Assembly: GCA_024277555.1 (NCBI GenBank)
Contig: JAJRUY010000189.1
Location: 1 to 5,062, forward strand
Direction of reading: 5' to 3'
DNA length: 5,062 nucleotides
Source: Gammaproteobacteria bacterium
Lineage (GTDB): Bacteria > Pseudomonadota > Gammaproteobacteria > Chromatiales > Chromatiaceae
Both the position numbers and the translations under genes were made by a program. Of this stretch, positions 5,018 through 5,062 are shown piece by piece (positions within the stretch are counted from its first letter, which is position 1; every line of letters begins with the position of its first letter). The notes under the pieces were generated by a model. That model was not told the origin of the DNA, did no database searches, and saw nothing but the letters and a program-made list of their open reading frames with translations.

Positions 5018-5023
5018 ATTATA
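5018..5023 (-). promoter_or_regulatory. Promoter -10 box of tRNA-Arg
   Basis: On the - strand a perfect TATAAT is followed by CCCCGCC, a GC-rich discriminator typical of stable-RNA promoters under stringent control. Transcription would begin only a few bases before the mature tRNA end at 5007. The -35 region 16-18 bases upstream (around GCAAGC) is a poor match, so it is either weak or relies on other elements. Confidence 0.55.
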
Positions 5024-5062
5024 ACTGATTTTCAGCGGTCGCTTGCAGCGTATTTTTGGTCA

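Overview
The window looks like ordinary chromosome from a proteobacterium of moderate GC content, most likely a beta- or gammaproteobacterium. A sulfur- or nitrogen-linked lifestyle is possible, because a TauE/SafE exporter sits beside a DsrC/TusE-family protein and a NrfJ-like periplasmic protein lies further along. This rests on gene families, the tRNA and the short GC-rich intergenic repeats. No species can be named from the sequence alone.

Layout. Positions 1-1739 are a + strand block: the 3' end of an unrecognised gene, a TauE/SafE permease, and a DsrC/TusE-family protein lacking both functional cysteines, closed by a strong intrinsic terminator at 1711-1739. Positions 1751-3481 are a - strand block convergent with the first. 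It holds a diguanylate cyclase with an unusual Rossmann-GAF-GGEEF architecture, followed by a small membrane protein, probably in one transcript. Positions 3490-4430 are about 900 bp with no convincing gene but much structure: a roughly 114-bp repeat present twice (one copy with an internal 24-bp tandem duplication), a GC hairpin joined to the second copy, and a 161-bp MITE-like element with 24-bp inverted ends and candidate 5-bp target duplications. A short - strand ORF partly built from the repeat runs directly into the cyclase ribosome-binding site. Positions 4431-4796 encode a small secreted NrfJ-like protein on the + strand. Two terminator-like hairpins and a convergent tRNA-Arg(CCG) with its promoter complete the window.

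How the genes may work together. The exporter and DsrC-like protein suggest handling of sulfite or another organosulfur anion, with the cysteine-less protein acting as a binding or regulatory subunit rather than a sulfur carrier. The cyclase appears built to sense a nucleotide cofactor or redox state (Rossmann) and a small ligand (GAF) and report through a cyclic dinucleotide. The Asp that reads guanine is Asn, so its product deserves checking. No defence system, CRISPR array, integrase or transposase gene is visible.
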